This document shows, in pieces, positions 51,718 to 62,028 of a DNA stretch of 64,000 nucleotides. A model generated the notes under the pieces. That model was not told where the DNA came from. It worked only from the letters and a program-made list of their open reading frames with translations, and did not search any database. The translations under genes were made by a program, and so were the position numbers. Origin of the DNA: Planctomycetota bacterium (GTDB lineage Bacteria; Planctomycetota; Phycisphaerae; WQYP01); assembly GCA_021827645.1 (NCBI GenBank), contig JAKAVA010000089.1, positions 1-64,000 of the forward strand. The letters are read 5' to 3'. Every line of letters starts with the position of its first letter. Positions within the stretch are counted from its first letter, which is position 1.

Positions 51718-52379
51718 AAAATAACTATGCATCATGCAGGCTCATCGTTGGTGCGGTACTGACGCTGGTATTCCTTTCGTGCGGTGGCTGCCAGTTGGAA
51801 TATCTTCTTGCCGGAAACGGCGTCGATCAGAGTGTCTACCATATCAAAAAGAAGGACCGTGTTCTGGTTCTGGTTGATTCCTCATCCATCAGTCCCCTGA
51901 GTATTCACGCCATGTCGCAGCTGATCACCGCGACCAATCAGGATCTTTACCGGGCGGGTGTTGCCAAAAATCTTGTGCCGGCATATCGGCTTATTGCCTT
52001 GATGAAGAGCCACCCGATCAGTTATCGGGAAATGGGCATCGCGGATATTGCCAAGGCACTTAACGCCAATCTGGTTATCTACCTGTATATTGAACGATTT
52101 CGAAACCGATTGCTGAGTGCCAAGCAGATATCAGAAGGCGATGCACAGGCGTATCTCAAACTGGTAAGTGAATCCGGTAAGCGACTCTGGCCGAAGACCG
52201 CTGCGCCGGGACAACTGATTACGGCCAAAGTTCCGCCGAATCTGGCCATGACGCAGACGCACACGGCAGTGGAAGATTCGCTTCTTGCCCAACTTGCCAA
52301 TACCACCGCAGGTTTCTTCCATGCGCACGCCCGGAGTTATTCGCAGGCGGAAAAAGCAAATATGACATCTCCTCCGTGA
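51714..52379 (+). CDS. Hypothetical lipoprotein B, paralogue of A
   Basis: 221 aa from ATG 51714, the start that overlaps the stop of gene A; the earlier ATG at 51696 is less likely. Signal peptide with a Cys-rich lipobox region VFLSCGGCQ. The domain VLVLVDSSSISPLSIHAM, DIAKALNANLVIYLYIERF corresponds to LILVYTDSS and KHFGVDRVLYIEI of lipoprotein A. It is followed 46 nt later by the ABC exporter genes, so the pair may be exporter-linked envelope proteins (inference). Confidence 0.7.
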   Translation: MKNNYASCRLIVGAVLTLVFLSCGGCQLEYLLAGNGVDQSVYHIKKKDRVLVLVDSSSISPLSIHAMSQLITATNQDLYRAGVAKNLVPAYRLIALMKSHPISYREMGIADIAKALNANLVIYLYIERFRNRLLSAKQISEGDAQAYLKLVSESGKRLWPKTAAPGQLITAKVPPNLAMTQTHTAVEDSLLAQLANTTAGFFHAHARSYSQAEKANMTSPP

Positions 52380-52425
52380 CGGATGTGAATGACCGGCTCG
52401 CAGATGAAATTGAGTCGGCAAGGAT

Positions 52426-54339
52426 ATGGAAGTGAACTCTGAATCTAAACCCGCCGATTTGCAGGGCCGGTTGGCCCGACTCGAGCGGATGAGCAATCGG
52501 CAACTCGTGGGGGAGATGCTGCAATTTGTCCGCCCCGTGCGATACACCGCCGCGATGGCCTGTCTGCTGGTGGGTTTGGCCGTCTTCCTGGAAATATTTG
52601 GCGTTGATCTCACTCGCGTGATCATCAATACGCTCAGCCATCTGGCTTATCCCGAAAAGAAAGCTTCTTCCCCGGGCGCGGTCCGCCTGCACGCCGCCGG
52701 AGGGACAATCTTCAATTCGACGGGGCTGGGAGCTGTTGAATCGCTTCTTGTTCTGCTGGCCATAACCACGATATTGCTGGCGGTGACCAATCTGCTCCGA
52801 TCGTTGGCCAACACCAAGTTGAGCATGGACATGGTGTATTTCATGCGATCGCAGGCCTACGATCGCCTGCAGCATCTTGGATTCGGCTTTCATGATCGGC
52901 ATTCAACCGGACAGATCATCAACCGCGCCCTGTCAGATCTGCACAACATCCGCTTTTTCATGAATCTTTCGCTCGTATCGTCGGCGGAAATCATCGGATA
53001 CGTGATCGGCTACAACCTGCTGGTTGCCGCCATTAACCCATGGATGGGCCTCGCGGCACTTGCCCCCATTCCATTTTGGCTGCTCTATATCCGCTATTTT
53101 GGCCGAAAAATGCAGCCGATCCAGAAATCGCTCATGGATACGGGCGATCAAATGGTGAGTATTTACAGCGAGGCGGTCGCCGGCGTTCATGTGGTCAAGG
53201 CCTTCGCCACTGAAAATATGGAAATAAAAAAATATCAGATTAAAACTGATCAGCTTTTCGATCAGACCATGCAGACCGTTGGTATGTGGGCGGCATTCGT
53301 CCCGACGATCCGCGGTATCGCCACCGCCGCCAACCTGCTTCTGTTTTTCATCGGCGGAATTATGGCGGTTCACGGTATCCTTTTTGCCGGCGATATCTTC
53401 GTTTTCGGAATCGCGATGGGCGCTGTGCTCTCACGCCTTCAGCAGATTAACCAGATATCCAATCAATATCAGACGGCCATTGTCTCCTCCCGACGCTTTT
53501 TCGAAATCGTCTATGCCGAACCGACCGTGGAGGATATCCCCGGGGCGCCGGAACTTCCGCCCGGAAAGGGAGAGGTGGAATTTCGACACGTGACCTTCGG
53601 CTATAAACCGGAAAATCCTGTTCTGCGAGATATTTCCTTCAGGGTACCCGCAGGCTCGATGGTTGCCGTGGTCGGCCCGACTGGCGCAGGAAAAACCACC
53701 CTCATGCAGCTGCTTGCCCGCTTTTATGATCCGCAGCATGGCTCCATCTGGATCGACGGGGCCGACATCCGACGCACCTCACTCGCTTCGGTGCGGCATT
53801 CGGTGGGCGTGGTGTTTCAGGAGACTTTTCTGTTTTCCGACACCGTGGCCGCCAACATACGCTACGCCCACCCCGACGCTCCGATGGAATTGGTTCGGCA
53901 CGCCGCGCAGCTTGCCCAGGCGGACGAATTTATCGCGCAGTTGCCGGAGGGATATAACACGATTCTCGGTGAGCGGGGAACCACGCTCTCCGGCGGTCAG
54001 AAGCAGCGGATTGCCATCGCGCGGGCGATTTTGGCCGATCCGCGAATACTGATTCTCGACGATGCTCTCGCCGCCATTGACCCGGGTACCGAATCACTGA
54101 TTCGCAGCAGCCTGCGCGAATTACTCCGAAATCGCACACTGTTTGTCATTGCGCACCGCCTGAGCACCGTCAAGTCTGCTGATCAGGTGCTGGTACTTGA
54201 AAATGGCTTTGTTACGCAGCGCGGGACCCATCAGGAACTGCTCGCCGAGTCGGGCCATTATCGGGATATCGCCCGTATTCAGCTTCTCGGTTTTGATTCC
54301 TCGCTGGTGGAAAAGCCTGCCGTCGAGGTGCGCTCATGA
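52426..54339 (+). CDS. ABC exporter half, degenerate-site subunit (MsbA-like)
   Basis: 637 aa: a six-helix exporter transmembrane domain (about residues 40-355) and a nucleotide-binding domain (about 375-620). Walker A GPTGAGKTT is near residue 418, the signature LSGGQKQR near 522. Walker B ends LILDDALAAID: the catalytic Glu is Asp, as in the degenerate site of heterodimeric exporters such as TM287/288. The partner gene overlaps its stop (ATGA). Substrate unknown. Confidence 0.92.
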   Translation: MEVNSESKPADLQGRLARLERMSNRQLVGEMLQFVRPVRYTAAMACLLVGLAVFLEIFGVDLTRVIINTLSHLAYPEKKASSPGAVRLHAAGGTIFNSTGLGAVESLLVLLAITTILLAVTNLLRSLANTKLSMDMVYFMRSQAYDRLQHLGFGFHDRHSTGQIINRALSDLHNIRFFMNLSLVSSAEIIGYVIGYNLLVAAINPWMGLAALAPIPFWLLYIRYFGRKMQPIQKSLMDTGDQMVSIYSEAVAGVHVVKAFATENMEIKKYQIKTDQLFDQTMQTVGMWAAFVPTIRGIATAANLLLFFIGGIMAVHGILFAGDIFVFGIAMGAVLSRLQQINQISNQYQTAIVSSRRFFEIVYAEPTVEDIPGAPELPPGKGEVEFRHVTFGYKPENPVLRDISFRVPAGSMVAVVGPTGAGKTTLMQLLARFYDPQHGSIWIDGADIRRTSLASVRHSVGVVFQETFLFSDTVAANIRYAHPDAPMELVRHAAQLAQADEFIAQLPEGYNTILGERGTTLSGGQKQRIAIARAILADPRILILDDALAAIDPGTESLIRSSLRELLRNRTLFVIAHRLSTVKSADQVLVLENGFVTQRGTHQELLAESGHYRDIARIQLLGFDSSLVEKPAVEVRS

Positions 54340-56282
54340 AGCACCGGGATGCTCCGCTGAAAACCCGTCCGTGGCTGCGTCGCCGTCATGATCCCGGCGT
54401 GAAGGGGGCGGCGTCATTCAAACCGGATTTTGAAGCCGACTATCGGGCGCTGGACGGAAAAATACTCCGGGGTGTATGGGAATGGATGGCGCCCTACCGC
54501 AACGGGTATCTCCTCATGGCTTTGGCCGGTCTGTTGATGAGCGGACTGGAACTCATCACGCCCCGCTTTTTGCAGCAATTGGTCGATACGGATATCCCCG
54601 GAGTCCAACTGAACATTTTTTCATCCTGGGTTCTGGATTTTGCGTCTTGGATCGGTCGGCCGGTGAACACCTCACGCTGGCCCCGACCTGATGTTGCCTA
54701 TTTGAATATCGCCACCACGATCTTCGTTTGGGCCCTGACTATGGGAGCCGCTCTGCTGATTCAGCGGCAGGTCATCTGGTACACCACCTATTACGGCCAG
54801 CGCGTGCTCTTCAATCTGCGGGCAGCGGTGTTCCGTCAGTTGCAGCGGCTATCGATGAACTATTATGATCGTACCCGCTTCGGTCGCATCCTTACCCGCG
54901 GCACCGGCGATATTGATTCCATGAGTAATTTCATAGTGTGGGGCATCAATACGCTTGTCAATAATCTTGCCATGATGTTGCTGGCGGCTGCCATGATGCT
55001 TTGGCTGGACTGGCGGATCGCGCTGGCGGTGCTCTGGCTGGGCCCCGTGCTCTATATCACCAACATTCTCTACCGGCGTCGCATCGGCCATGCCTGGCGG
55101 CTCACCCGCGAGGGGTGGACGCGCGTGAGTACCAATCTGGCGGAAAATATCTCCGGCATGCGTGTGGTCAATGCCTTTAACCGGCAATACGAGAATCTCG
55201 ACGTGTTTAACGATCTTCAGGCCGTCAACACCGCCAACAACATGCACGCCGCGCTGATCAACGGTATCTATCAGCCGCTGCTGGGATTGATCAGCTTTCT
55301 GGGGCGCCTCATCATCATCGCTCTTGGGGCATGGATGCTCCTACGCGGCTCCGGTGCCGCTGAGGCATTTCATATCGGCAAATTGATTGCGGTTTATGTC
55401 TACTGGGATTGGTTCATGGGGCCGGTTATTAATTTCGGCAATTTTTACAACGACACCATGATGGCGCTGGCCTGCGCAGAACGGGTACAGACTCTGCTGG
55501 CGGAGAAACCGCAGGTGACCGATGTACAGACCCCGGTCGTTATCGAGTCGCTTCGCGGCGAGGTGATATTTGATCATGTTACTTTCGGCTACGACCCCGC
55601 TCATCCGGTTATCCATGATGTCAGCTTTCGCGCCGCCCCGGGAGAGGTTATATCGCTGGTCGGCCATACCGGCTGCGGTAAAAGCACCATTATCAGCCTG
55701 ATCTGCCGCTTCTATCTGCCGCAACAGGGACATATCACCTTTGACGGCATCGACATCCGCGAGATCGAAGGGACGAATCCGCACCGGTTTCTCGGTATCG
55801 TCTCGCAGAATAATTACCTCTTTACCGGTACCGTCATGGAGAACATCCGTTATGCACGGCCCGAGGCGTCTGATCAGCAGGTGCGTACAGCACTGTCTGA
55901 TCTCGGTTGTCTCGAACAACTCGAATCCCTCCCCGACGGCCTCCAAGCGCAGGTCGGCGAGCGCGGTGGGGCGCTGAGCCTTGGGCAGCGGCAACTCATC
56001 TGCTTCGCCCGTGCCTTTCTGGCTGATCCGCGCATTCTTCTGCTGGACGAAGCGACCAGCGCCATTGATACCTACACCGAACTGGTTATCCAGCAGGCCC
56101 TCGCCCGACTGGTTAAAAACCGCACGACGTTTATCGTGGCACATCGCCTGAGCACCATTACCGGCAGTGACTGCATTCTGGTTATGGATCACGGGCAGAT
56201 ACGGGAACGCGGCAGCCACGGTCAACTTCTCGCGCTTGGCGGGATGTATGCGGAACTCTACCGGCAGTTTATATCGCCCTAA
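54336..56282 (+). CDS. ABC exporter half, catalytic-site subunit
   Basis: 648 aa with the same layout. Walker A is GHTGCGKST (about residue 444), the signature LSLGQRQL (about 548) and Walker B LLLDEATSAID with the normal catalytic Glu. The start overlaps the previous stop by 4 nt. The two halves should form one heterodimer with one active and one degenerate ATP site. The plus-strand order lipoprotein A, lipoprotein B, ABC1, ABC2 suggests one operon. Confidence 0.93.
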   Translation: MKHRDAPLKTRPWLRRRHDPGVKGAASFKPDFEADYRALDGKILRGVWEWMAPYRNGYLLMALAGLLMSGLELITPRFLQQLVDTDIPGVQLNIFSSWVLDFASWIGRPVNTSRWPRPDVAYLNIATTIFVWALTMGAALLIQRQVIWYTTYYGQRVLFNLRAAVFRQLQRLSMNYYDRTRFGRILTRGTGDIDSMSNFIVWGINTLVNNLAMMLLAAAMMLWLDWRIALAVLWLGPVLYITNILYRRRIGHAWRLTREGWTRVSTNLAENISGMRVVNAFNRQYENLDVFNDLQAVNTANNMHAALINGIYQPLLGLISFLGRLIIIALGAWMLLRGSGAAEAFHIGKLIAVYVYWDWFMGPVINFGNFYNDTMMALACAERVQTLLAEKPQVTDVQTPVVIESLRGEVIFDHVTFGYDPAHPVIHDVSFRAAPGEVISLVGHTGCGKSTIISLICRFYLPQQGHITFDGIDIREIEGTNPHRFLGIVSQNNYLFTGTVMENIRYARPEASDQQVRTALSDLGCLEQLESLPDGLQAQVGERGGALSLGQRQLICFARAFLADPRILLLDEATSAIDTYTELVIQQALARLVKNRTTFIVAHRLSTITGSDCILVMDHGQIRERGSHGQLLALGGMYAELYRQFISP

Positions 56283-56418
56283 AAACCCAATGCGGCCGGC
56301 TGAAAGCGTATCCTGATCACCTGCGGGCCAAAAAAACTTTACTTTTGCAACTTTCACCATTCAGGTGTGTTCTATAATCAGTGAGTTTGAAGTGTACTTG
56401 ATTGGGGTTAGTTAAAAA

Positions 56419-56976
56419 GTGCAAGCATTCCCAACATCCAGTTCCTCCGATATTGATGCACCCAGCCGTGCATTTACAGCCGCAGTTGACGCCGAGCAGT
56501 TGGCGGGCGTCTATCTGGCGGTCATACCCCAGTTGATGGGCTTTGTTCGCCGAAATTTGAATCACGACCCGCAGATTGACCTGAGAATGGGGCAATTTCG
56601 TATGATGCATGTTTTGCACCAGAATCTCGCTGATTCCATTTCCGAAGCGGCAGGGGTGCTGGGGGTGACCCTCTCGTCGGCATCCAAAATGGTGGATGAT
56701 CTCGAATGTCTCGGCCTGGTGACTCGTCGTCCCGACGAGCGCGACCGGCGCCGCACGATCGTATCGCTGACGGACCAGGGACGCGCGATCTACCAGCAAG
56801 CTGTAAATTCCATTCGCGAACAGATTGCAATTAAATTTCAGTTGCTGACTTCCACGGAGCGAGGGGTTCTTTTCTGCGCGGCACTCAAACTGGCGGAACT
56901 GTTTCAGACCTCGCTGGCGCCGTCCACTCAACCTTCGCATCCCGATAACGTAAACCTCGTAGCGGAGCATGCCTGA
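56419..56976 (+). CDS. MarR-family regulator
   Basis: 185 aa from a GTG. The winged HTH is SISEAAGVLGVTLSSASKMV (about residues 75-95) with DDLECLGLVTRRPDERDRRR, followed by TIVSLTDQGRA. The gene abuts macA directly, so it leads the exporter operon and most likely represses it. A perfect TATAAT lies at 56373-56378 and the dyad AAGT-GT-ACTT at 56390-56399, between it and the GTG, is a possible binding site. No clear -35 box was found at the right distance. Confidence 0.88.
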   Translation: MQAFPTSSSSDIDAPSRAFTAAVDAEQLAGVYLAVIPQLMGFVRRNLNHDPQIDLRMGQFRMMHVLHQNLADSISEAAGVLGVTLSSASKMVDDLECLGLVTRRPDERDRRRTIVSLTDQGRAIYQQAVNSIREQIAIKFQLLTSTERGVLFCAALKLAELFQTSLAPSTQPSHPDNVNLVAEHA

Positions 56977-58296
56977 ATGAAATCGATCATCAAGTGGGTT
57001 GTCATCTTACTTATCATCGCTGTTGCGGGCTGGTGGGCGAGTCGATTTTTCGCCAAAGGCACAAATTCAGATGCGCAGTTTCTCACCGCCGCCGTCCGTA
57101 AAGGGAATCTTTCCGCAACGGTGAGTGTCACCGGCACGGTAGAGCCGCGCAATGTTGTCGATGTCGGTGCCCAGGTCAGCGGAACCATCGTCAAATTTGG
57201 CACCGATGCGGATGGACATGAGGTCGACTACGACTCGCCCGTCAATAAGGGCACAGTGCTGGCGATTATTGATCCGGCCAATTATGCGGCCCGTGTGGAC
57301 TCCGATAAGGCTGCTCTGGCCGAGGCGCAGGCCAATGTGGCTGTGGCCAAAGCAAAATATCAGACTTATGTCGCGGCTTACGAAGATGCCGCCGCCGACT
57401 GGAAGCGCGCGCAAAAGCTGGGCGATCAGGGCATGGCATTGCCCGTGACACAGTACGATTCCTACAAATCCACCTATCTGCAGACAAAAGCCAATCTGGC
57501 CCTCGGCAAGGCGTCCATCGTGCAGGCGCAGATGGCGGTAAATGTGGCCAAAGCTACGCTGAAAAATGACGAAATCACGCTCTCATATTGCACCATCACC
57601 TCACCGGTCAAAGGCGTTGTGATAGATCGCGATGTGGATATCGGGCAGACCGTCGCGTCAAGTTTCAACACGCCGAGCCTTTTCCTGCTCGCGGAAAACC
57701 TGAAAAAAATTCAGGTCTGGGCATCCGTTAATGAGGCCGATATCGGGCGGATTAAAAAAGGGCAGTCGGTCACGTTTACCGTGGATGCACTTCCCGGAAA
57801 AGTATTTCACGGTGTTGTGTCGCAGGTACGGCTCAACGCGACTGTGGTTCAGAATGTCGTAACCTATACGGTCGTCATCGACACCAACAATGCCAACGGC
57901 GAGCTCCTCCCTTACCTGACCGCTCAGGCGGAAGTGCTTGTGGCGCAGAAGAAGAACGTCCTCATGGTTCCCAACGCCGCTCTTCGGTGGGTGCCGCTCC
58001 AATCGCAGATTGCTCCCGGCACAGCCCCTGAAAAACATTCCTCAACCGGCAGCGGGGGTTCGACGCTTCTGACTCAGACGCCGACCGGTACATTGTGGAT
58101 CGCCGATGGCAAATTTGTCCGGCCGCTGGTCGTCCATACCGGGCTTTCTAATAACTATTTCACACAGATCATTTCCAAAAAGATCAAGCCGGGAATCCAG
58201 GTCGTCATCGGCGATGTGTCCCACAGCGCCTCGCACGGATCAGGCGCCGTGAACCCGTTTATCCCGCAACCGTTCAAACATAAAAAACCAAAGTGA
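56977..58296 (+). CDS. MacA-like periplasmic adaptor protein
   Basis: 439 aa membrane fusion protein. N-terminal anchor WVVILLIIAVAGWWASRFF (residues 7-25), first lipoyl half VSVTGTVEPRNVVDVGAQVS, a long alpha-hairpin (EAQANVAVAKAKYQTYVAAY), second lipoyl half CTITSPVKGVVIDRDVDIG and a beta-barrel (SVNEADIGRIKKGQSVTFTV). The C-terminus is Ser/Gly and Lys rich. It connects MacB-type permease to the outer-membrane channel encoded downstream. Confidence 0.92.
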   Translation: MKSIIKWVVILLIIAVAGWWASRFFAKGTNSDAQFLTAAVRKGNLSATVSVTGTVEPRNVVDVGAQVSGTIVKFGTDADGHEVDYDSPVNKGTVLAIIDPANYAARVDSDKAALAEAQANVAVAKAKYQTYVAAYEDAAADWKRAQKLGDQGMALPVTQYDSYKSTYLQTKANLALGKASIVQAQMAVNVAKATLKNDEITLSYCTITSPVKGVVIDRDVDIGQTVASSFNTPSLFLLAENLKKIQVWASVNEADIGRIKKGQSVTFTVDALPGKVFHGVVSQVRLNATVVQNVVTYTVVIDTNNANGELLPYLTAQAEVLVAQKKNVLMVPNAALRWVPLQSQIAPGTAPEKHSSTGSGGSTLLTQTPTGTLWIADGKFVRPLVVHTGLSNNYFTQIISKKIKPGIQVVIGDVSHSASHGSGAVNPFIPQPFKHKKPK

Positions 58297-58323
58297 TGGA
58301 TGGCACCCGCAACGGAAGAAATC

Positions 58324-59058
58324 ATGGCCAACGTTATTGAAGTTCGAGATATCATCAAGACCTACCAGCTTGGCGGTAGTCCCGTTCAGGTGCTCAAAGG
58401 GGTTTCGATGACCGTCACAAGCGGCGAAATGGTCGCTCTGATGGGGGCCTCGGGATCCGGCAAAACGACGCTGATGAATATTCTCGGCTGCCTGGACCGT
58501 CCAACTTCCGGCAGTTACAAGCTCGACGGTCGGGAAATCGCCACCATGAGCGTTGCGCAGCGGGCCAAAGTACGAAATGAAAAAATAGGTTTCGTATTTC
58601 AGAATTTCAATCTGCTGCCTCGCACGACCGCCCTTGAAAATGTCCTTTTACCCATGTCATACGCTCAGGGGGCTCCGGCCGGCGCGAAGCTTCGCCGGCG
58701 CGGTGTTGAGATGCTCGAAAAAGTGGGACTCGGGGACCGGGTCGATCATCATCCCTCACAACTTTCCGGCGGACAGCAGCAGAGAGTGGCGATCGCCCGG
58801 GCGCTGATTAATAATCCGACACTATTGCTGGCGGACGAACCCACCGGCAATCTCGATTCGCGCACCAGCGAAGAAGTGCTCCGTATGTTTCAGCAACTCA
58901 ATACCGAACAGCATTTGACCGTTCTTCTGGTCACCCACGCACCCGAGGTGGCGCATCATGCCACACGTGTCATCCATATAAAGGACGGGCTCATTGAATC
59001 CGGTTCGCCTCAATTTGCACCCGTCGGTCAATCTTCATCTTCAGCAGGAGTAACCTGA
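58324..59058 (+). CDS. MacB-like ABC transporter ATP-binding protein
   Basis: 244 aa from ATG 58324, which has GGAAG 5 nt upstream; the ATG at 58300 has none. Walker [11 protein letters not shown]-loop [16 protein letters not shown], signature LSGGQQQR and Walker [13 protein letters not shown] are intact. It belongs to the LolD/MacB group. ATPase and permease are separate genes here, as in many MacB-type systems outside enterobacteria. Confidence 0.95.
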   Translation: MANVIEVRDIIKTYQLGGSPVQVLKGVSMTVTSGEMVALMGASGSGKTTLMNILGCLDRPTSGSYKLDGREIATMSVAQRAKVRNEKIGFVFQNFNLLPRTTALENVLLPMSYAQGAPAGAKLRRRGVEMLEKVGLGDRVDHHPSQLSGGQQQRVAIARALINNPTLLLADEPTGNLDSRTSEEVLRMFQQLNTEQHLTVLLVTHAPEVAHHATRVIHIKDGLIESGSPQFAPVGQSSSSAGVT

Positions 59059-59059
59059 C

Positions 59060-60427
59060 ATGCCTGCGATAACGGCTACGGCTGTAACATCCGTCAAAGC
59101 ACTTCGCCGCAATCCATTGCGCTCGGCACTGACCACACTCGGCATCATCATCGGTATTGCATCGGTCATCGCGATGGTACAGATCGGCGAAGGCTCGTCC
59201 GCCGCCATCAAGCAGACCATTAAAAACATGGGCGCCAATACGCTCATTATCTTCCCCGGTGCCGCTGCGAGCGGCGGCGTAAGCTTCGGTGGCGGCAGTG
59301 CCGTCACCCTCACCTCGGCCGATGCAGCCGCCATTGCGCGCGATTGTCCGTCGGTCAGTGCCGCCGCACCCGTCGTCAATGCCCGCATGCAGCTTGTTCA
59401 TGGCAGTCAGAACTGGGTGCCCCAGTTTCTCGTTGGCAGCACACCGGCATATTTCAAAGTGCGCGACTGGAAACTCAAAAGCGGCCGATTTTTCAATAAT
59501 GATGATGTTCGCAACGCCAATGAAGTCTGCGTTCTCGGACAGACGGACGTCAAAGCGCTGTTCCCTTCCGGCCGACCCCTTGGCAAGATCATTCTCGTGC
59601 AGCAGGTTCCGCTGCGCGTCATCGGCGTTCTGAAGCGCAAGGGCGCCAACATGATGGGCATGGATCAGGACGACATTGTCGTGCTCCCGTGGACGACGCT
59701 TAAATATCGCATCTCCGGCAGCGCCCTGATGAATCAGAATCAGAACGCCGCTTCGTCATCCACCACCACGTTTTCTCCTTCCCAGCTTTATCCGCAGACA
59801 TCACAGAACCTTTATCCGGCGGTTTCCAGTGTGCAGGCGGCCGATACACCCAATCCTGTCAGTTTTCCCAACGTCAATAACATACAGGTCGCCACGCCCG
59901 ACTCGGCGGCATTGCCGCAGGCCATGGCCGAGATAAACGCTCTACTCCGCCAGCGGCATCATCTGCTGCCGGGGCAACCGGACGATTTTAATATTCGTGA
60001 TCTGGCTGAAATATCTCACGCGTTGGGGAAAACCTCCACCCTCATGACCGATCTGCTCACCGGCGTGGCCCTGATCTCCCTTGTTGTCGGTGGCGTTGGA
60101 ATCATGAACATCATGCTGGTGTCGGTAACCGAGCGCACGCGGGAAATCGGCCTCCGGATGGCGCTGGGCGCCAAACCGACCGATATCCTCAGCCAGTTCA
60201 TCATTGAAGCCGTCGTCCTATGCCTGTTCGGTGGAGCCATGGGTATTCTCATCGGACAATTACTTTCGACGGTCGTGCAGTCGGTATTCCATTGGCCGAT
60301 TCAGGTCTCCATGCCGGCGGTGGTGGCGTCATTTGTGGTCTCGGCGGTGGTGGGCATCACCTTTGGCTATTATCCGGCGTGGAAGGCTTCCCGCCTGGAC
60401 CCGATTGAGGCGTTACGATATGAATAA
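59060..60427 (+). CDS. MacB-like ABC transporter permease (FtsX type)
   Basis: 455 aa. A first membrane helix (LTTLGIIIGIASVIAMVQIG) is followed by a large periplasmic MacB_PCD domain (to about residue 325) and three C-terminal FtsX helices (VALISLVVGGVGIMNIMLVS, VTERTREIGLRMALGAK). It starts 1 nt after the ATPase stop. The stop overlaps the channel gene by 8 nt (ATGAATAA), so the genes are coupled. A role in efflux of antibiotics, lipids or peptides is inferred from the family. Confidence 0.94.
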   Translation: MPAITATAVTSVKALRRNPLRSALTTLGIIIGIASVIAMVQIGEGSSAAIKQTIKNMGANTLIIFPGAAASGGVSFGGGSAVTLTSADAAAIARDCPSVSAAAPVVNARMQLVHGSQNWVPQFLVGSTPAYFKVRDWKLKSGRFFNNDDVRNANEVCVLGQTDVKALFPSGRPLGKIILVQQVPLRVIGVLKRKGANMMGMDQDDIVVLPWTTLKYRISGSALMNQNQNAASSSTTTFSPSQLYPQTSQNLYPAVSSVQAADTPNPVSFPNVNNIQVATPDSAALPQAMAEINALLRQRHHLLPGQPDDFNIRDLAEISHALGKTSTLMTDLLTGVALISLVVGGVGIMNIMLVSVTERTREIGLRMALGAKPTDILSQFIIEAVVLCLFGGAMGILIGQLLSTVVQSVFHWPIQVSMPAVVASFVVSAVVGITFGYYPAWKASRLDPIEALRYE

Positions 60428-61988
60428 AATGCTTTGTTATCCCTCTCGCTCGTCCGTCAGGCGGGCTATAACCTCCGGCATGATGATCGGCGCCATGCTG
60501 CTCCTCACCGGCTGCGAAGTCGGGCCGAATTTCCATCGACCCAAACAGATAATGCCCAAAACCTTCAGTCCATCGGCCATGCAATCGGGGCAAATGGAAT
60601 CGAAAAAAAATGGGGTTTTGGCCGCCGAAAAAGCCGCGCAGAAGGCCGGTATGGTTTCGCTGGTCATCGACACCAAGCCCGCCCATCTGGCACATTGGTG
60701 GCAGAGTTTCCATGATCCGGTGCTCAATCGTCTGATCACCATGGCCACCCGGCAAAATCTCTCACTCGCGCAGGCTCGGCAGGCCATTATTCAGGCCCGC
60801 GAGGTGCTCAATTCAACCGCCGCCAATCTCGGGCCCTTTGTCAGCGCCGTCGGATCGTACAGTCACAGCCGCGGCAGTAAAAATTTGATACCCGGCCGCA
60901 CCTCTACCGGTCCTTCGGAATCTGATAATTATTCCGCTGGCCTCGATGGCACCTGGGAACTTGACTTTTTCGGTCAGGTGCGGCGGGGAATTCAGGCCGC
61001 CAAAGCCAGTCTGCATGAAGCGATCGACAATCGGCGCGTCATCCTGATCACGCTTCTTTCGGAAGTGGCGAGCGACTACATCAATCTCCGCGGTGTACAG
61101 GCCCAGATTGCCATAACCGAGAATAATCTTCAAACACAGCAACATACCGTCTCGCTCCTGAAGCAGCAGGTCGGCGGCGGCATTTCCACCGAATTGAGTG
61201 TTGCGCAGGCACAGGCACAGGCCGCGACCACGGCCGCACAGCTCCCCGTGCTGGAAACGCAGGCCCATCAGTTGGCCTATGCCATCGCGGTGCTGCTTTC
61301 CATGCCGCCCGGCACACTGGATAAATTCCTCGATGTGCCAAAACCTATTCCGCCCGTCCCACCGGAAGTGCCCATCGGCTTGCCTGGACAACTGCTCCTG
61401 CGCCGCCCGGATGTGCGCGTCGCTCTTGATCAATATGCCGCTGCAGTGGCCAATGTCGGCGTGGCTGAGGGTAATCTTTACCCCAAATTTACCATCAGCG
61501 CCAATCTCGGCTATTCCGCTGCCACCGCCGAGCAATGGTTCAATACCGCCAGCCTTGCCTATGGGATCGGCCCGAGTGTGTCCTGGTCGATATTAAATTG
61601 GGGCCAGGTGGAGTCTCAGATCGGCCAGCAGAAGGCCGTCGCCCTCCAGGCCCTTTTCAATTACCGCCAAACGGTCATTCAGGCGCTGGATGATGTAGAT
61701 TCCGCGCTCGTGGCCTACACCCGCGAGCAGGCGCATTATCGTGCGCTGGCGGCAGCCGTAGCGCAGAATCAGCGAGCGGTTAAGCTATCCGTCGAGCTAT
61801 ACCGCAACGGGCTGACCGACTTTCTCAATGTTCTCACCGCGCAGCAATCGCTCTATACATCACAGGATGCCTTGATTCAAAGTCAGCAGGCGATATCGGC
61901 GGATCTCGTCACGCTGTATCAGGCACTCGGCGGCGGCTGGCAGACTCGTGCCCATAAATCCACCGCTAAGCACATGACCCATTCCTGA
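60420..61988 (+). CDS. Outer-membrane efflux lipoprotein (NodT/TolC-like)
   Basis: 522 aa from ATG 60420; the longer frame from 60204 is antisense-free but lies within the permease gene and lacks a signal peptide. The signal peptide ends in lipobox LLTGCEVGPNFHRP, the NodT-type start. Two OEP repeats of long helices follow (VLNSTAANLGPFVSAVGSYS, GGISTELSVAQAQAQAA, YRNGLTDFLNVLTAQQSLY). It completes a tripartite system with MacA and MacB. It may also serve the RND pump, which has no channel gene of its own (inference). Confidence 0.93.
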   Translation: MNKMLCYPSRSSVRRAITSGMMIGAMLLLTGCEVGPNFHRPKQIMPKTFSPSAMQSGQMESKKNGVLAAEKAAQKAGMVSLVIDTKPAHLAHWWQSFHDPVLNRLITMATRQNLSLAQARQAIIQAREVLNSTAANLGPFVSAVGSYSHSRGSKNLIPGRTSTGPSESDNYSAGLDGTWELDFFGQVRRGIQAAKASLHEAIDNRRVILITLLSEVASDYINLRGVQAQIAITENNLQTQQHTVSLLKQQVGGGISTELSVAQAQAQAATTAAQLPVLETQAHQLAYAIAVLLSMPPGTLDKFLDVPKPIPPVPPEVPIGLPGQLLLRRPDVRVALDQYAAAVANVGVAEGNLYPKFTISANLGYSAATAEQWFNTASLAYGIGPSVSWSILNWGQVESQIGQQKAVALQALFNYRQTVIQALDDVDSALVAYTREQAHYRALAAAVAQNQRAVKLSVELYRNGLTDFLNVLTAQQSLYTSQDALIQSQQAISADLVTLYQALGGGWQTRAHKSTAKHMTHS

Positions 61989-62028
61989 CCCCGTCTGTGA
62001 GATTCTCGCCGTACGGTTGCCGCCCATA

